From assembly GCF_947072475.1 (NCBI RefSeq), contig NZ_CAMTIA010000002.1, positions 62,001-126,000 on the forward strand: a stretch of DNA of 64,000 nt, read 5' to 3'. Source of the stretch: an uncultured Deefgea sp. Lineage in GTDB: Bacteria; Pseudomonadota; Gammaproteobacteria; Burkholderiales; Chitinibacteraceae. Under the pieces are notes generated by a model. It was not told where the DNA came from. It saw only the letters and a list, made by a program, of their open reading frames with translations, and searched no databases. The translations under genes were made by a program, and so were the position numbers. Each line of letters starts with the position of its first letter. Position 1 is the first letter of the stretch. This document shows, one piece after another, positions 41,555 to 52,700 of this stretch.

Positions 41555-42379
41555 ATGAGAAAAATACAATATCAACTCGTCAATGTTTTTACTACCGAAC
41601 ACTTGTTTTCGGGTAACCCACTCGCGGTTTTCCCCCACGCGAGCGATATCACAGCAGCAGAAATGGCCGCATTAGGCCAGCAGATGAACCTGTCTGAAAT
41701 CACTTTTGTCACGCCAAGCGATCAAGCAGATGCCGCTGTGCGTATTTTTACCCCTAGTTATGAAATGCCATTTGCGGGCCACCCCACGCTTGGCACAGCC
41801 TTTGTGATCGCTCAAGGCCGCTCACATCTCACGCTGCAAATGAAAGCCGGATTAATCCCTGTGCAAGTGAATGGTCATCAAGTCACGCTCACCGCCAATC
41901 CACCCAGCTATCGCGATGGCCCCGAGCGGACTGAACTTGCTAGCGCCCTTGGTATTAGCAGTCATCACATTATTGAACAGCCGCTGTTTGTTCATTGCGG
42001 CACAGAACAATTGATTATCCAATTAGATAGCGCTGACAGCGTCTCGGCTTGCCAAGCTAATTCGGAACAGTTCATGCAAGTGGCAATTAATGTGGATGGA
42101 CGAGCAGGCGCCTTGGTCTGGGCTTACGATGGAGAAACAGTCATCGCGCGTTATTTTTGGAATCAAAATGGCGTCTCTGCTGAAGATTTTGGTACCGGCT
42201 CAGCCTGCGCCAACTTAGGCGGCTATTTGCTCGCACAACATAAACCAACGCCCTTTAGCCTCATCATGGAACAAGGCCACCGCATCAAGCGTATTGCGCG
42301 CTTGCAACTAGATGTAGATACCACGATTCAAGTCAGCGGCAAAGTAAGCACGATCGGCCAAGGTGAGTTTTGGATTTAA
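41555..42379 (+). CDS. PhzF family phenazine-biosynthesis-like isomerase
   Basis: YQLVNVFTTEHLFSGNPLAVFPHA; MPFAGHPTLGTAFV; DFGTGSACANLGGYL. Confidence 0.93.
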   Translation: MRKIQYQLVNVFTTEHLFSGNPLAVFPHASDITAAEMAALGQQMNLSEITFVTPSDQADAAVRIFTPSYEMPFAGHPTLGTAFVIAQGRSHLTLQMKAGLIPVQVNGHQVTLTANPPSYRDGPERTELASALGISSHHIIEQPLFVHCGTEQLIIQLDSADSVSACQANSEQFMQVAINVDGRAGALVWAYDGETVIARYFWNQNGVSAEDFGTGSACANLGGYLLAQHKPTPFSLIMEQGHRIKRIARLQLDVDTTIQVSGKVSTIGQGEFWI

Positions 42380-42402
42380 CTCGTCCTTAGCCCCCCCCAT
42401 CG

Positions 42403-42427
42403 CGCTCAGACCGGCCTCGCTGAGCGC
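42403..42427. terminator. Hairpin after phzF-like gene
   Basis: CGCTCAG-accggcctcg-CTGAGCG; no clear T-tract. Confidence 0.4.
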
Positions 42428-43000
42428 AAATAAGCGTGATGCACTCGCTGAATCAATGACCATCGCCCACAACGCTGACAAAAAAAACCAAAAACTTACA
42501 AAGTAAAACACAAAAAATACAGCAAATGTAAAAATTACCAACGCCAATCTCACCACTTCACAAAAACCCAAAAAAGATACATCAAGCAATTGTTTTTTAA
42601 CTAAAAAAACACATCCCACGCCTATATCGACCACCAGCACAACCACTGTGATTCTTACTAAAAATCAATTTTTTTCTGAATAAAACAACAAGCAGTTAAT
42701 TGTCATTTAATTCAGACATACACACAAAACCCTTAAAAAACAAAGCCTAAACCAACATTCCCGCAACAATAACCACCACATCCATTGACTGAGTAAAAAA
42801 TAAATAACCAATACTACTTACATAAAAAATTTATTACTCTACGTACAATGAAAGCATCAAAAATATCTACGTAAGTATTTAATTCCACTATGTAGAATTG
42901 AATGCAGGCTTGAATTTCTGATCTATAAATAAGCGCTAAGTCCATTTTAACTGGCGGTTACTTAGCCATAAGCTATGAATCATCACCTAGAGGATAAAAA

Positions 43001-44395
43001 ATGCTACATGAGAAAAACGCAGTACGAGGCGATTTACTGGATGAGGTTTTTGCCTCTAATGATCTATCAGTCGCTTTACCAAAATACAAAATTCCCGATC
43101 AAGAGCACGAAGCTCGCCATGTACTGCAAGTCGTTACCGATGAACTGATGCTCGATGGCAATTCACGACAAAATTTAGCCACATTCTGCCAAACATGGGC
43201 AGAGCCTGAAGTCCATCAAATAATGGATATGACGATCGATAAGAATATGATCGATAAAGATGAATATCCACAAACGGCAGAAATAGAAGCTCGTTGTGTG
43301 CATATGATCGCAGATCTATGGAACTCACCCGATGCCAGCAATACCCTGGGCACTTCAACAACCGGCTCCAGCGAAGCGGCGATGCTGGGTGGACTAGCAC
43401 TTTTATGGCAATGGCGTGCTAGACAAAAAGCAGCGGGCAAACCTTATGACAAACCTAATTTAATCACTGGTCCAGTACAAATTTGTTGGCATAAATTTGT
43501 TCGCTACTGGGACATTGAAATCCGTGAAATCCCAATGGATAACGGCCGTATTGTGATGAATGCGGCAGAAGTGCTTCAGCGTTGTGATGAAAATACCATC
43601 GGCGTAGTGCCTACACTGGGTATTACCTTTACCGGTCAATATGAACCGGTAAAAGAAATCAGCGATGCTTTAGATCAATTGCAAAAAGACACTGGCTTGA
43701 ATATCTCAATGCACATTGACGGTGCTAGTGGTGGTTTCCTTGCGCCATTTACTTATCCAGAGCTCGTATGGGATTTCCGTTTACCTCGCGTGAAATCAAT
43801 TAATGCTTCTGGCCATAAATTTGGTTTAGCACCACTCGGTGTAGGTTGGGTGATTTGGCGTGATAAAGCAGATTTACCCCAAGATTTGATTTTCAATGTG
43901 AATTATCTTGGCGGTCAAATGCCCACATTTGCCTTGAATTTCTCTCGGCCTGGCGGACAAATTGTTGCGCAATACTATACGTTATTGCGTCTTGGCAAAG
44001 AAGGCTACCGCAAGATTCATCAAGCCTGCTACGACACCGCGATGTATTTATCCGATGAAATTAGCAAAATGGGCCAATTTGAAATCATTTATAACGGCGA
44101 CCCTAAGCAAGGCATTCCAGCGCTAACTTGGAAATTAAAAGACGGTATTGAGCATGACTTTACTTTATTTGATCTTGCCGATCGACTGCGCATGCGCGGC
44201 TGGTTAGTGCCTGCTTATACCTTACCGGCTCATTTAGAAAATATCCCAGTGCAACGCATTTTAGTTCGCCATGGTTTTAGCCGTGATCTCGCAAGCTTAT
44301 TAATTAAAGACTATAAGGAAGCCGTTGCACATCTCAGCAAACATCCTGTTAGCGTGCCGTTATCCGAGCAAGAAGCCAGTGGTTTTAAACATTAA
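43001..44395 (+). CDS. gadB: Glutamate decarboxylase
   Basis: [45 protein letters not shown]-terminal GFKH. Confidence 0.97.
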   Translation: MLHEKNAVRGDLLDEVFASNDLSVALPKYKIPDQEHEARHVLQVVTDELMLDGNSRQNLATFCQTWAEPEVHQIMDMTIDKNMIDKDEYPQTAEIEARCVHMIADLWNSPDASNTLGTSTTGSSEAAMLGGLALLWQWRARQKAAGKPYDKPNLITGPVQICWHKFVRYWDIEIREIPMDNGRIVMNAAEVLQRCDENTIGVVPTLGITFTGQYEPVKEISDALDQLQKDTGLNISMHIDGASGGFLAPFTYPELVWDFRLPRVKSINASGHKFGLAPLGVGWVIWRDKADLPQDLIFNVNYLGGQMPTFALNFSRPGGQIVAQYYTLLRLGKEGYRKIHQACYDTAMYLSDEISKMGQFEIIYNGDPKQGIPALTWKLKDGIEHDFTLFDLADRLRMRGWLVPAYTLPAHLENIPVQRILVRHGFSRDLASLLIKDYKEAVAHLSKHPVSVPLSEQEASGFKH

Positions 44396-44527
44396 ACTGA
44401 ATACGATGATTTAGAGAGCCATCAGCAGTCGCCAAGCATGAATTGATTCATCTTGGTACTGCTGATGAATGACTTTGAAATCTAGCCGATTGATTTTGTA
44501 GCATCCTTTATCAATTAGGGGAAGATT

Positions 44528-45799
44528 ATGCGAACACGTCGTAATCATTTCGTAATAAAAATTACCAGTGGAATTGCTTTAATGAGTGCGGCTCAAATTG
44601 CATTAGCTCAAAGCGATACATCAAGCACTGAGCCTTTAGATATCAGTAGCGTCAGTAAAATCAGTCGAATCCAAGACAATATTGATCGCGCAACAGCAAG
44701 GCATTCTTTATATAGCGACGCAAGCGATCTCTATGGCGAATATTCAGCATTTAAAACCAAAACAGCAAAAGAAAACGGTATTTCATGGTCAATGGATTTG
44801 AGTTACTTACAACAATGGGGGCGCTCAAATGGTGGCAGTCCAGCGGGGCAATGGCTAGCAACGCCATCGCTAGATTGGAATTTATTTCAAAATGACAGCA
44901 TTGGTACAGGCTCTCTGCAATTTGCCTACACTTGGGTTCGTTATAGCACCAATCAAAATGGTGCAGACATCCAAAACAACCTAGGGTTGCTGACGCCCAA
45001 TAACGATTTTGGAACACGGCAAAATACATTTTCCCAATTGACTTACACTCAAGCATTACCCGGTAATCAAGTCTTGATCTCTGTAGGGCAATATCCTTTT
45101 TATAATTTTGATGGCAATCAGTATTTAAGTAGCCAACAACAAAATTTTAATAATGATATTTTAAGTCAAAATGGTACATCCACTTATGCCACTGCTGGTT
45201 TAGGTTCTTATATACAAATCAACCCAAGTAGCACCCTGCAATTTGCAACTGGTTTTCAAAGTGCCGACAACATCAGCGGGTCAACATTATCAACCAAGCA
45301 TTTTGGTGATGGTGGCTATTCATGGTTTGCCTATGCCCAATGGACACCGAAATTTGAAGGCCTTGGGAGCGCTCAATACTCGATGACTTACTACCAAGTG
45401 CCTAGTGTTCGATTGCAATCGCCCAAGAGCCATGGCTGGTCATTTAATGCCGTTCAAAATTTAAATGATTCATGGGCCGTATTTGGTAGAGCGAACCAAG
45501 CCTCTGGCTATACCACAGCCATCAAAAGCTCTTACGCATTAGGTGCCGCACTCAATAATCCTCTTCAACGTAGTCCTACCGATCAGATTGGTTTGGCTTT
45601 GGGTTATAGCGATGTAGCAAAATCTTCATTAAATTCAAATAATTTGCGTAACGAGCAATTAATAGAATTGTACTGGAACTGGACCATTGCCAAAGGGTTG
45701 CTGATTACACCTGATGTGCAATATGTACGTAATCCTGGTGCAAATCCTAGTAGAGATAATGCTTGGACACTTTCATTACGTTCAACATTAATGTTTTAA
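44528..45799 (+). CDS. Outer-membrane porin, OprB/carbohydrate-porin-like
   Basis: Signal peptide, beta-rich alternating pattern, terminal aromatic (LRSTLMF). Confidence 0.7.
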   Translation: MRTRRNHFVIKITSGIALMSAAQIALAQSDTSSTEPLDISSVSKISRIQDNIDRATARHSLYSDASDLYGEYSAFKTKTAKENGISWSMDLSYLQQWGRSNGGSPAGQWLATPSLDWNLFQNDSIGTGSLQFAYTWVRYSTNQNGADIQNNLGLLTPNNDFGTRQNTFSQLTYTQALPGNQVLISVGQYPFYNFDGNQYLSSQQQNFNNDILSQNGTSTYATAGLGSYIQINPSSTLQFATGFQSADNISGSTLSTKHFGDGGYSWFAYAQWTPKFEGLGSAQYSMTYYQVPSVRLQSPKSHGWSFNAVQNLNDSWAVFGRANQASGYTTAIKSSYALGAALNNPLQRSPTDQIGLALGYSDVAKSSLNSNNLRNEQLIELYWNWTIAKGLLITPDVQYVRNPGANPSRDNAWTLSLRSTLMF

Positions 45800-45869
45800 G
45801 TAATAAATGTAATTTCAATAAATTTTTTGACTTCTAAATTTTATTAGAAAAAAATAATTGGAGAAACCT

Positions 45870-47414
45870 ATGACTACCGCAGCTCCTGCTAAAAGTGGCA
45901 CATTACGCAAAGCTACGCTTGGTGTAATGACACTAGCAATTATGAACATCACGGCGGTTGTGAGTCTTCGCGGACTTCCAGCTGAAGCAGAATATGGATT
46001 GACCTCTGTTTTTTACTATATCTTTGCCGCTATTTTCTTTTTAATTCCGGTTTCAATTGTTGCTGCTGAATTGGCAACTGCATGGCCACAAAAAGGTGGG
46101 GTTTTCCGCTGGGTAGGCGAAGCGTTTGGACCTCGCTGGGGCTTTGTTGCTATCTTTTTATTATGGGTTGAATCAACGATTTGGTTTCCAACCGTTCTCA
46201 CCTTTGCTTGGGTTTCACTCGCCTTTGTCGGACCAAATCAAAAGTGGGATGTGGCACTTTCAGCAAATATGGTCTACACCATCATTGCCGTTTTGGTTGT
46301 TTATTGGGGCGCAACATTAGTCACGTTACGTGGCGTAAAATCATCCTCAGCTATTAGTAAATGGGGGGGGCTGATCGGTACCATCATTCCCGCTGGCATT
46401 TTGATTTTACTCGGTGCAATTTATTTAATTGAAGGCCGGCCAGTTCATATTGATTTAGGCTGGGATAAACTCATTCCTGATTTCTCTAAATTTGATAACT
46501 TGGTTTTAGCTGCTGGTATTTTCCTTTTCTACGCGGGTATGGAAATGAATGCCATTCACGTTAAAGAAATTGATAACCCAAGTAGAAATTACCCATTAGC
46601 AATTTTAATTTCATCATTAGCGACTGTGGCTATTTTTGTGCTCGGAACACTTGCCATTGGCCTTGTCGTACCACAGAGTGAAATCAATTTAACGCAAAGT
46701 CTGCTAGTTGCTTACAACGACTTTTTCCACTTTTATGGCATCCCATGGGCTGGTTCTATTGTTGCGTTGGCACTATTTGCCGGAGTTATCGGCGGCGTAA
46801 CTGTTTGGGTTTCAGGCCCATCTGCCGCCATTGCGGTTGTTGGCCGAGCTGGTTATTTACCGCCGTTCTTCCAAAAACTGAATAAAAACGGTGTTGCGTC
46901 AAATCTTTTGATTTGCCAAGGCTTAATCGTTACTTTCTTAGCCATCATGTTTGTCGTTTTGCCATCGGTACAAGCGGCCTATCAAATATTAAGCCAATTA
47001 ACCGTTACCCTTTACCTCATTATGTATTTCTTAATGTTCGCTGCCGCAATCCATCTGCGCCACACCGAACCAATCACCAAACGTCCTTATGTGGTGCCAT
47101 TTGGCAGTGCTGGGATGTGGATTTTTGCCGGAGCAGGCTTAGTTGGTGCAATGATCGCATTTATCTTGTCATTCGTACCTCCATCACAAATTTCGGTCGG
47201 TAGCCCAAGTACCTATATTGGTATTCTCATCGCAGGCAATGTCATTTTTGTCGCAATTCCACTGTTAATTTACGCCAACCGTAAACCACATTGGAAAACA
47301 ACCGAAGGCGCCAGTGATTTTGAAGCATTTGGTTGGGAATTAGAAGGCCGTAATCCAAGCGAAGTTCAAACCAAAGTTGTGGTCGTAGACGAAAATAAAG
47401 GGGTGGCACAATGA
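45870..47414 (+). CDS. gadC: Glutamate:GABA antiporter (APC superfamily), GadC-like
   Basis: VMTLAIMNITAVVSLRGLPAEAEYGLTSVFYYIFAAIFFLIPVSIVAAELATAWPQKGGVFRWVGEAFG. Confidence 0.93.
   Translation: MTTAAPAKSGTLRKATLGVMTLAIMNITAVVSLRGLPAEAEYGLTSVFYYIFAAIFFLIPVSIVAAELATAWPQKGGVFRWVGEAFGPRWGFVAIFLLWVESTIWFPTVLTFAWVSLAFVGPNQKWDVALSANMVYTIIAVLVVYWGATLVTLRGVKSSSAISKWGGLIGTIIPAGILILLGAIYLIEGRPVHIDLGWDKLIPDFSKFDNLVLAAGIFLFYAGMEMNAIHVKEIDNPSRNYPLAILISSLATVAIFVLGTLAIGLVVPQSEINLTQSLLVAYNDFFHFYGIPWAGSIVALALFAGVIGGVTVWVSGPSAAIAVVGRAGYLPPFFQKLNKNGVASNLLICQGLIVTFLAIMFVVLPSVQAAYQILSQLTVTLYLIMYFLMFAAAIHLRHTEPITKRPYVVPFGSAGMWIFAGAGLVGAMIAFILSFVPPSQISVGSPSTYIGILIAGNVIFVAIPLLIYANRKPHWKTTEGASDFEAFGWELEGRNPSEVQTKVVVVDENKGVAQ
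46363..46370 (+). repeat. G8 homopolymer inside gadC
   Basis: AAATGGGGGGGGCTGATC coding K-W-G-G-L. Confidence 0.85.
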
Positions 47415-48349
47415 GCTTGGATCACGCAAAAATAGCCGCAGTAGTCAAAGAAGCTTACGATAAATTTTCACAAGCAGCGGGAGGTGAAAATGCAAGCTAC
47501 ATTCCTTATCTCGCATCAGTACCGTCTTCACTTGTAGGTGTCACTGTTGTGACCAAAGATGGTACGGTTTTTGAATGCGGCGATTCAAATTATGAATTTG
47601 CTTTAGAGTCTATCTCCAAAGTATTTTCATTAGCACTCGCACTTGAAGACGTTGGCGCTGAGGAAGTACATAACAAAATTGGGGCGGATCCAACGGGTCT
47701 ACCTTTCAACTCCGTAATGGCGCTTGAGTTACATGGTGGAAAACCACTCTCACCACTCGTGAATGCGGGTGCGATGGCAACCGTGAGTTTAATCAAAGCA
47801 AGTAACCCTGAAGATCGTTGGTCACGTATTTTAGGCATGCAAAGTCAACTTGCAGGACGACAGATTGCACTTAGCGAAGAAATTAATCGCTCAGAACAAA
47901 CGACCAATTTCCATAACCGCGCGATTGCTTGGCTGCTTTATTCTGCGGGCACTATGTATTCCGATCCAATGGAAGCCTGCGATGTCTACACTCGACAATG
48001 CTCGACGTTAATTTCAAGTAAAGATTTGGCCGTGATGGGCGCAACACTAGCGGCTGGCGGTATCAACCCTTTAAATAAACAAAGGGTATTAAAAGCTGAA
48101 AATGTACCCCATATTTTAGCCGCAATGACAATGGAAGGCCTTTATGATAGTTCTGGAGATTGGGCCTATACAGTGGGATTGCCTGGAAAAAGTGGCGTAG
48201 GTGGTGGCATTTTAGCCGTTGCGCCTGGGCAATTAGCCATTGCCGGGTTCTCCCCTCCCCTTGATCCGATTGGCAATAGTGTTCGAGGTCAGTTAATGGT
48301 TGCTTTCATTGCAAAAGAATTAGGTTTAAACCTATACGCTGTCAATTAA
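47411..48349 (+). CDS. glsA: Glutaminase
   Basis: VTVVTKDGTVFECGDSNYEFALESISKVFSLALALEDVG; ATG overlaps gadC stop (ATGA). Confidence 0.95.
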   Translation: MSLDHAKIAAVVKEAYDKFSQAAGGENASYIPYLASVPSSLVGVTVVTKDGTVFECGDSNYEFALESISKVFSLALALEDVGAEEVHNKIGADPTGLPFNSVMALELHGGKPLSPLVNAGAMATVSLIKASNPEDRWSRILGMQSQLAGRQIALSEEINRSEQTTNFHNRAIAWLLYSAGTMYSDPMEACDVYTRQCSTLISSKDLAVMGATLAAGGINPLNKQRVLKAENVPHILAAMTMEGLYDSSGDWAYTVGLPGKSGVGGGILAVAPGQLAIAGFSPPLDPIGNSVRGQLMVAFIAKELGLNLYAVN

Positions 48350-48361
48350 ATTAACGCAATA

Positions 48362-48400
48362 AAAAGGCATGACCTATTTCAAAAACAGGTCATGCCTAAT
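48362..48400. terminator. Terminator after glsA
   Basis: AGGCATGACCT-atttcaaaaac-AGGTCATGCCT. Confidence 0.75.
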
Positions 48401-48499
48401 AATTATTAATACCATGTAAATTAAAAATTTTAAAATGAGTGCAATAAACAGTCTAATTAAAATTAAAGCTGCTTCACTCAATATATATCGGAGAGAAAT

Positions 48500-49705
48500 A
48501 TGAACTGCATGACTCAGCGTAATATTCATGCAAGATGGTATAGCAGCCTCTTTATTGCAACCCTCATTACTTTGTCTGGCTGTAAAAAAACAGAAGATTC
48601 GCCCCCTCCAGCAACTGCAGTTACAGCAATGACCATTGCAGCACAAGATATACCGGTTGATTTTCCTTTTGTGGCACGTGTCGAAAGCTCGCAAAATGTC
48701 GACATCCATGCTCGAGTCTCTGGTTACCTTGATAGTAAGAGTTATACCGAAGGTGGCAAAGTCAGCAAAAATCAAGTTTTATTTAAACTTGATCAACGAC
48801 CATTTCAAGCGGCCTTAGACGCTGCACGTGCTCAACTAGCCAGTAATCAAGCTGCCTTAAATACAGCACAACTCACTTTAAACCGATACAACGAATTAAC
48901 ACCACGCGGCGCAGCCTCCCAAGCGGATCTAGATAATGCTATAGGCACCCACCAACAAGCCAAAGCCAGTGTGAGTCAAGCAAAAGCCAATGTAACTCAA
49001 GCCGAATTAAATTTAAGCTACACCGTGATTACTTCGCCAGTGGATGGCATCAGCGGGATGGCTATTCCCTCGGTTGGCACTTATATCGACGCTAGCAATA
49101 GCAAAATGACCACTGTCGCGACATTGTCACCAATGTGGATCAATTTTAGCGTTTCTGAGAATCAGCGCCAAAGCCAAACAGAAGCAACAAAAAAAGGGTT
49201 GCTACGCGCCCCCGCAAACGGCATATATGAAGCAGAAATTTTACTTGGAAATAATCAAATTTATGCACAAAGGGGCAAGCTCACTTTTGCCTCGCCTTTT
49301 TATAATAGTAATACCGGTACTTTCATGGTCAGGGCCTCAGTAGACAACCCCAATGGGGCCTTACTACCCAATCAGTATGTCAATGTAGTACTAAAAGGTG
49401 CTGTTCGTCCAAACGCCATTTTGTTACCGCAACGAGCAGTACAGCAAGGCGCAGGAACAAATTATGTTTGGGTTGTCGGTAAAAATTCACAAGCCGAATA
49501 TCGCCCAGTGACGACCGGGCCGTGGCGAGGTTTGGGCTGGTTTGTCAATAGTGGTTTAAATGCGGGTGAACAAGTCATCGTTGATGGCGTGACTACCTTG
49601 CGCCCAGAAGCACCACTCAAAGTGACTCCGTTAAGTGCTGCAGAAATGAATAAATCCCTTGGTTTAACTCCGGCTAACGAAGCCCCTTCTGCAGCAAAAA
49701 AATAA
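48500..49705 (+). CDS. RND efflux periplasmic adaptor (AcrA/MexA-like)
   Basis: Lipobox LSGCKK; VDIHARVSGYLDSKSYTEGGKVSKNQVLFKLDQRPFQAALDAARAQL. Confidence 0.95.
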   Translation: MNCMTQRNIHARWYSSLFIATLITLSGCKKTEDSPPPATAVTAMTIAAQDIPVDFPFVARVESSQNVDIHARVSGYLDSKSYTEGGKVSKNQVLFKLDQRPFQAALDAARAQLASNQAALNTAQLTLNRYNELTPRGAASQADLDNAIGTHQQAKASVSQAKANVTQAELNLSYTVITSPVDGISGMAIPSVGTYIDASNSKMTTVATLSPMWINFSVSENQRQSQTEATKKGLLRAPANGIYEAEILLGNNQIYAQRGKLTFASPFYNSNTGTFMVRASVDNPNGALLPNQYVNVVLKGAVRPNAILLPQRAVQQGAGTNYVWVVGKNSQAEYRPVTTGPWRGLGWFVNSGLNAGEQVIVDGVTTLRPEAPLKVTPLSAAEMNKSLGLTPANEAPSAAKK

Positions 49706-49717
49706 ACGAGGCCAACT

Positions 49718-52700
49718 ATGTTTTCTCGATTTTTTATTGAACGGCCAATTTTTGCCGCAGTAATTTCCATTGTCATTTCAATTGTGGGTGCGTTGGCGCT
49801 CTATAGCCTGCCAGTCGAACAATATCCGGTGATTGCACCGGTGCAAATCCAAGTTACCGCAAATTACCCAGGCGCAGATGCACAAACAGTCGCACAAACC
49901 GTCGCAGCGCCCATTGAGCAGCAAATTATTGGCGTTGATAATTTACTTTATATGAAGTCAAGCAGCTCATCGAGCGGCACCATTACCATTACGGCTTACT
50001 TCAATCTAGAAACCGATCCGGATATTGCTCAAGTTCAAGTACAAAATCGAGTAGATCGCGCATTACCGCAATTACCAGCAATTGTTGCGCAAAATGGGGT
50101 CTCTGTAGAAAAACAATCATCGAGTATTTTGATGGTGATTGCTGTCTACGATAAATCGGGAAAAATGTCCTCCGCACAGCTCGATAACTACACCAATATT
50201 AATATCATGGATGCGATCAAACGCGTTCCCGGCGCTGGGCAGGCTACCTTATTTGGTTCACCAAACCAAGCGATGCGAATTTGGTTAAATCCTCGCAATA
50301 TGGCCTCTTTAGGCGTGACCACTAGCGATATTAAATCAGCGATCTCCAGCCAAAATGCGCTGGTTGGTGCTGGACAAATTGGGCAAGCGCCTAACGAAGG
50401 CACCGTCGAAATGACGTTTCCTGTCGTGACTGACGGTGCGTTTTCAGACCCAACCATTTACGAAAATATGATTATTAAAGCGTCGCAAAATGGCAATGCA
50501 ATTGTCCATCTGAAAGACGTCGCAAAAATAGAGTTTGGTCGGCAATATTATTCGGGTGAAAATGTATTTAATAACCGACCTACATCAGCAATTGGCGTTT
50601 ATCTTCAAGCAGGAGCAAATAGTATTGATGTTTCAAATGCGATACGAGCAACGCTGAGTAATGCAAAAACAGATTTTCCAAGCGGCTTAGATTATACCAT
50701 TGCCTTAGATACGACCGATTTTGTCCGAGATTCAATTAAAGAAGTTGTTATTACATTGTTTGAGGCGTTATTACTTGTTATTTGTGTAATGTATTTATTT
50801 TTACAAAACCTCCGCGCCACAGTCATTGCCACCATCGCAATTATCGTTTCTTTATTAGGTGCGTTTATTGGTTTAGCCGCTATGGGGTTTTCGGTTAATT
50901 TATTAACTTTATTTGGCTTAGTACTTGCTATTGGTTTAGTCGTTGACGATGCCATCGTCGTGATTGAACACGTAGAACATACGATGCACGAAAACCCAGA
51001 AATGTCAGTAAAAGACGCGGCGATTCTTTCAATGGATGAAGTCTCTGGCGCAGTTTTAAGCATGACACTTGTTCTTTCTGCCGTTTTCATTCCCGCTTTG
51101 TTTGTTTCTGGAACAACAGGACAACTCTATAAGCAATTTGCAACTACGATTGCAAGTGGTGTTTTGATTTCTGGCGTTACGGCGCTCACACTCACGCCAA
51201 CACTCTGCGCTATTTTATTAAAACGAAGCGCCCCGCCAACCAAAGGCTTCTTTGCTTGGTTTAATGATTGGTTTGCTCGACTTACAAAATCATACGGGAT
51301 TATTTCACATACAATTATTCGTCGCTCGGCGCTTTCTGTTTTGCTATTGGCTGTTATGGTCGCTGGTTTGTGGCAGTTATTCAGAATCGTACCAACCAGC
51401 TTTGTGCCACAAGAAGATCAAGGCTATATGCTTGCGGCTTTAATGATGCCCGAAGCAGCTAGTTTACAAAGGACCATTAGCGCTGGCGAACAACTCAACA
51501 AAGTCATTCGCGACAATCCAGCAGTCAGCTACAACACCATGATTAACGGCTTTAGTATGCTCGATGGGCAAGTTAAAACCAATGCAGCAACGGCATTTAT
51601 TGGTTTAAAACCATTTGATGAAAGAAAATCTGCATCAGAATCCGTTTTTGCCGTTACCCAACAAATCGCCAAAGAAACCAGAGGTATGACCAGCGGAGCT
51701 GTTATTCCATTAGTTCCTCCTCCTATACCTGGAATCGGCACGTCTGGCGGCTTTGAAATTTGGTTGCAAAACAAAGGTACGGATACACCGGAACAAATGC
51801 AGCAAGTGTTACAAAAATTTGTTGCTGCTGCTAGTAAACGACCTGAATTAGGTGGGCTGACCAGTACCTTTAATGCCAATAGCCAACAATTAAAAGTAAC
51901 GATTAATCGTGAGCAAAGCAATCTGATTGGCGTGCCTATTTCAGATGTTTTGTCTGCTCTACAAGCCCAATTTGGCTCTTTAAGGGTGAGTCAATTTAAT
52001 CAATACAGTCGAGTTTGGGATGTCACCATGCAAGCTGAAGCACGCTATCGGCAAAAGCCTGAAGACATTGACCAAATTTATACTCGTTCACACAGCGGCG
52101 ACATGGTGCCTTTGTCTGCGGTTGTGAATATGAGCTTTGTCAATGGCCCAACGATTATGTCGCACTTTAATGGGTTTCCGGCGGTCAACATCATTGGCTC
52201 TCCCAACCCAGGTTACAGTTCAGGTCAAGCAATCTCCGCTCTCAAAGAGGTCGCAGCGGCCACATTACCAAGTAGCTACAGCTACGCATGGGCAGGCTTA
52301 TCTTATTCAGAAACGACTTCGGGTAATGATTCGATTTATATTTTCTTGCTTGGCATCTTAATGGTCTTTCTGATTCTGGCGGCCCTATTTGAATCATGGT
52401 CACTCCCCGCTGCCGTCATCTGCGCAGTGCCTTTTGGCTTGCTAGGCGCCTTAATTTTCACTTGGTTACGTGGGCTAGACAACGATGTCTATATGCAGAT
52501 TGGTTTATTGGTTTTAGTGGGTTTGGCAGCGAAAAATGCGATTTTGATCGTAGAGTTTGCCATCAAGCAACATCAAGCCGGCCATAGTTTGCTCGAATCC
52601 GCAGTTGAAGCCGGTGAATTACGTTTACGCGCCATTATCATGACTTCACTCGCATTTATGTTAGGCACATTACCTTTGGCGCTTGCATCAGGCAGTGGTG

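Noticed and set aside
42391-42398. C8 tract after the phzF-like gene as a phase-variation switch
   Set aside because: Lies outside the CDS, 11 bp past the stop; no gene reading frame depends on it.
42308-42646. ORF 42308-42646 (-), 112 aa hydrophobic
   Set aside because: Overlaps the phzF-like 3' end and AT-rich intergenic DNA; low-complexity sequence, no family.
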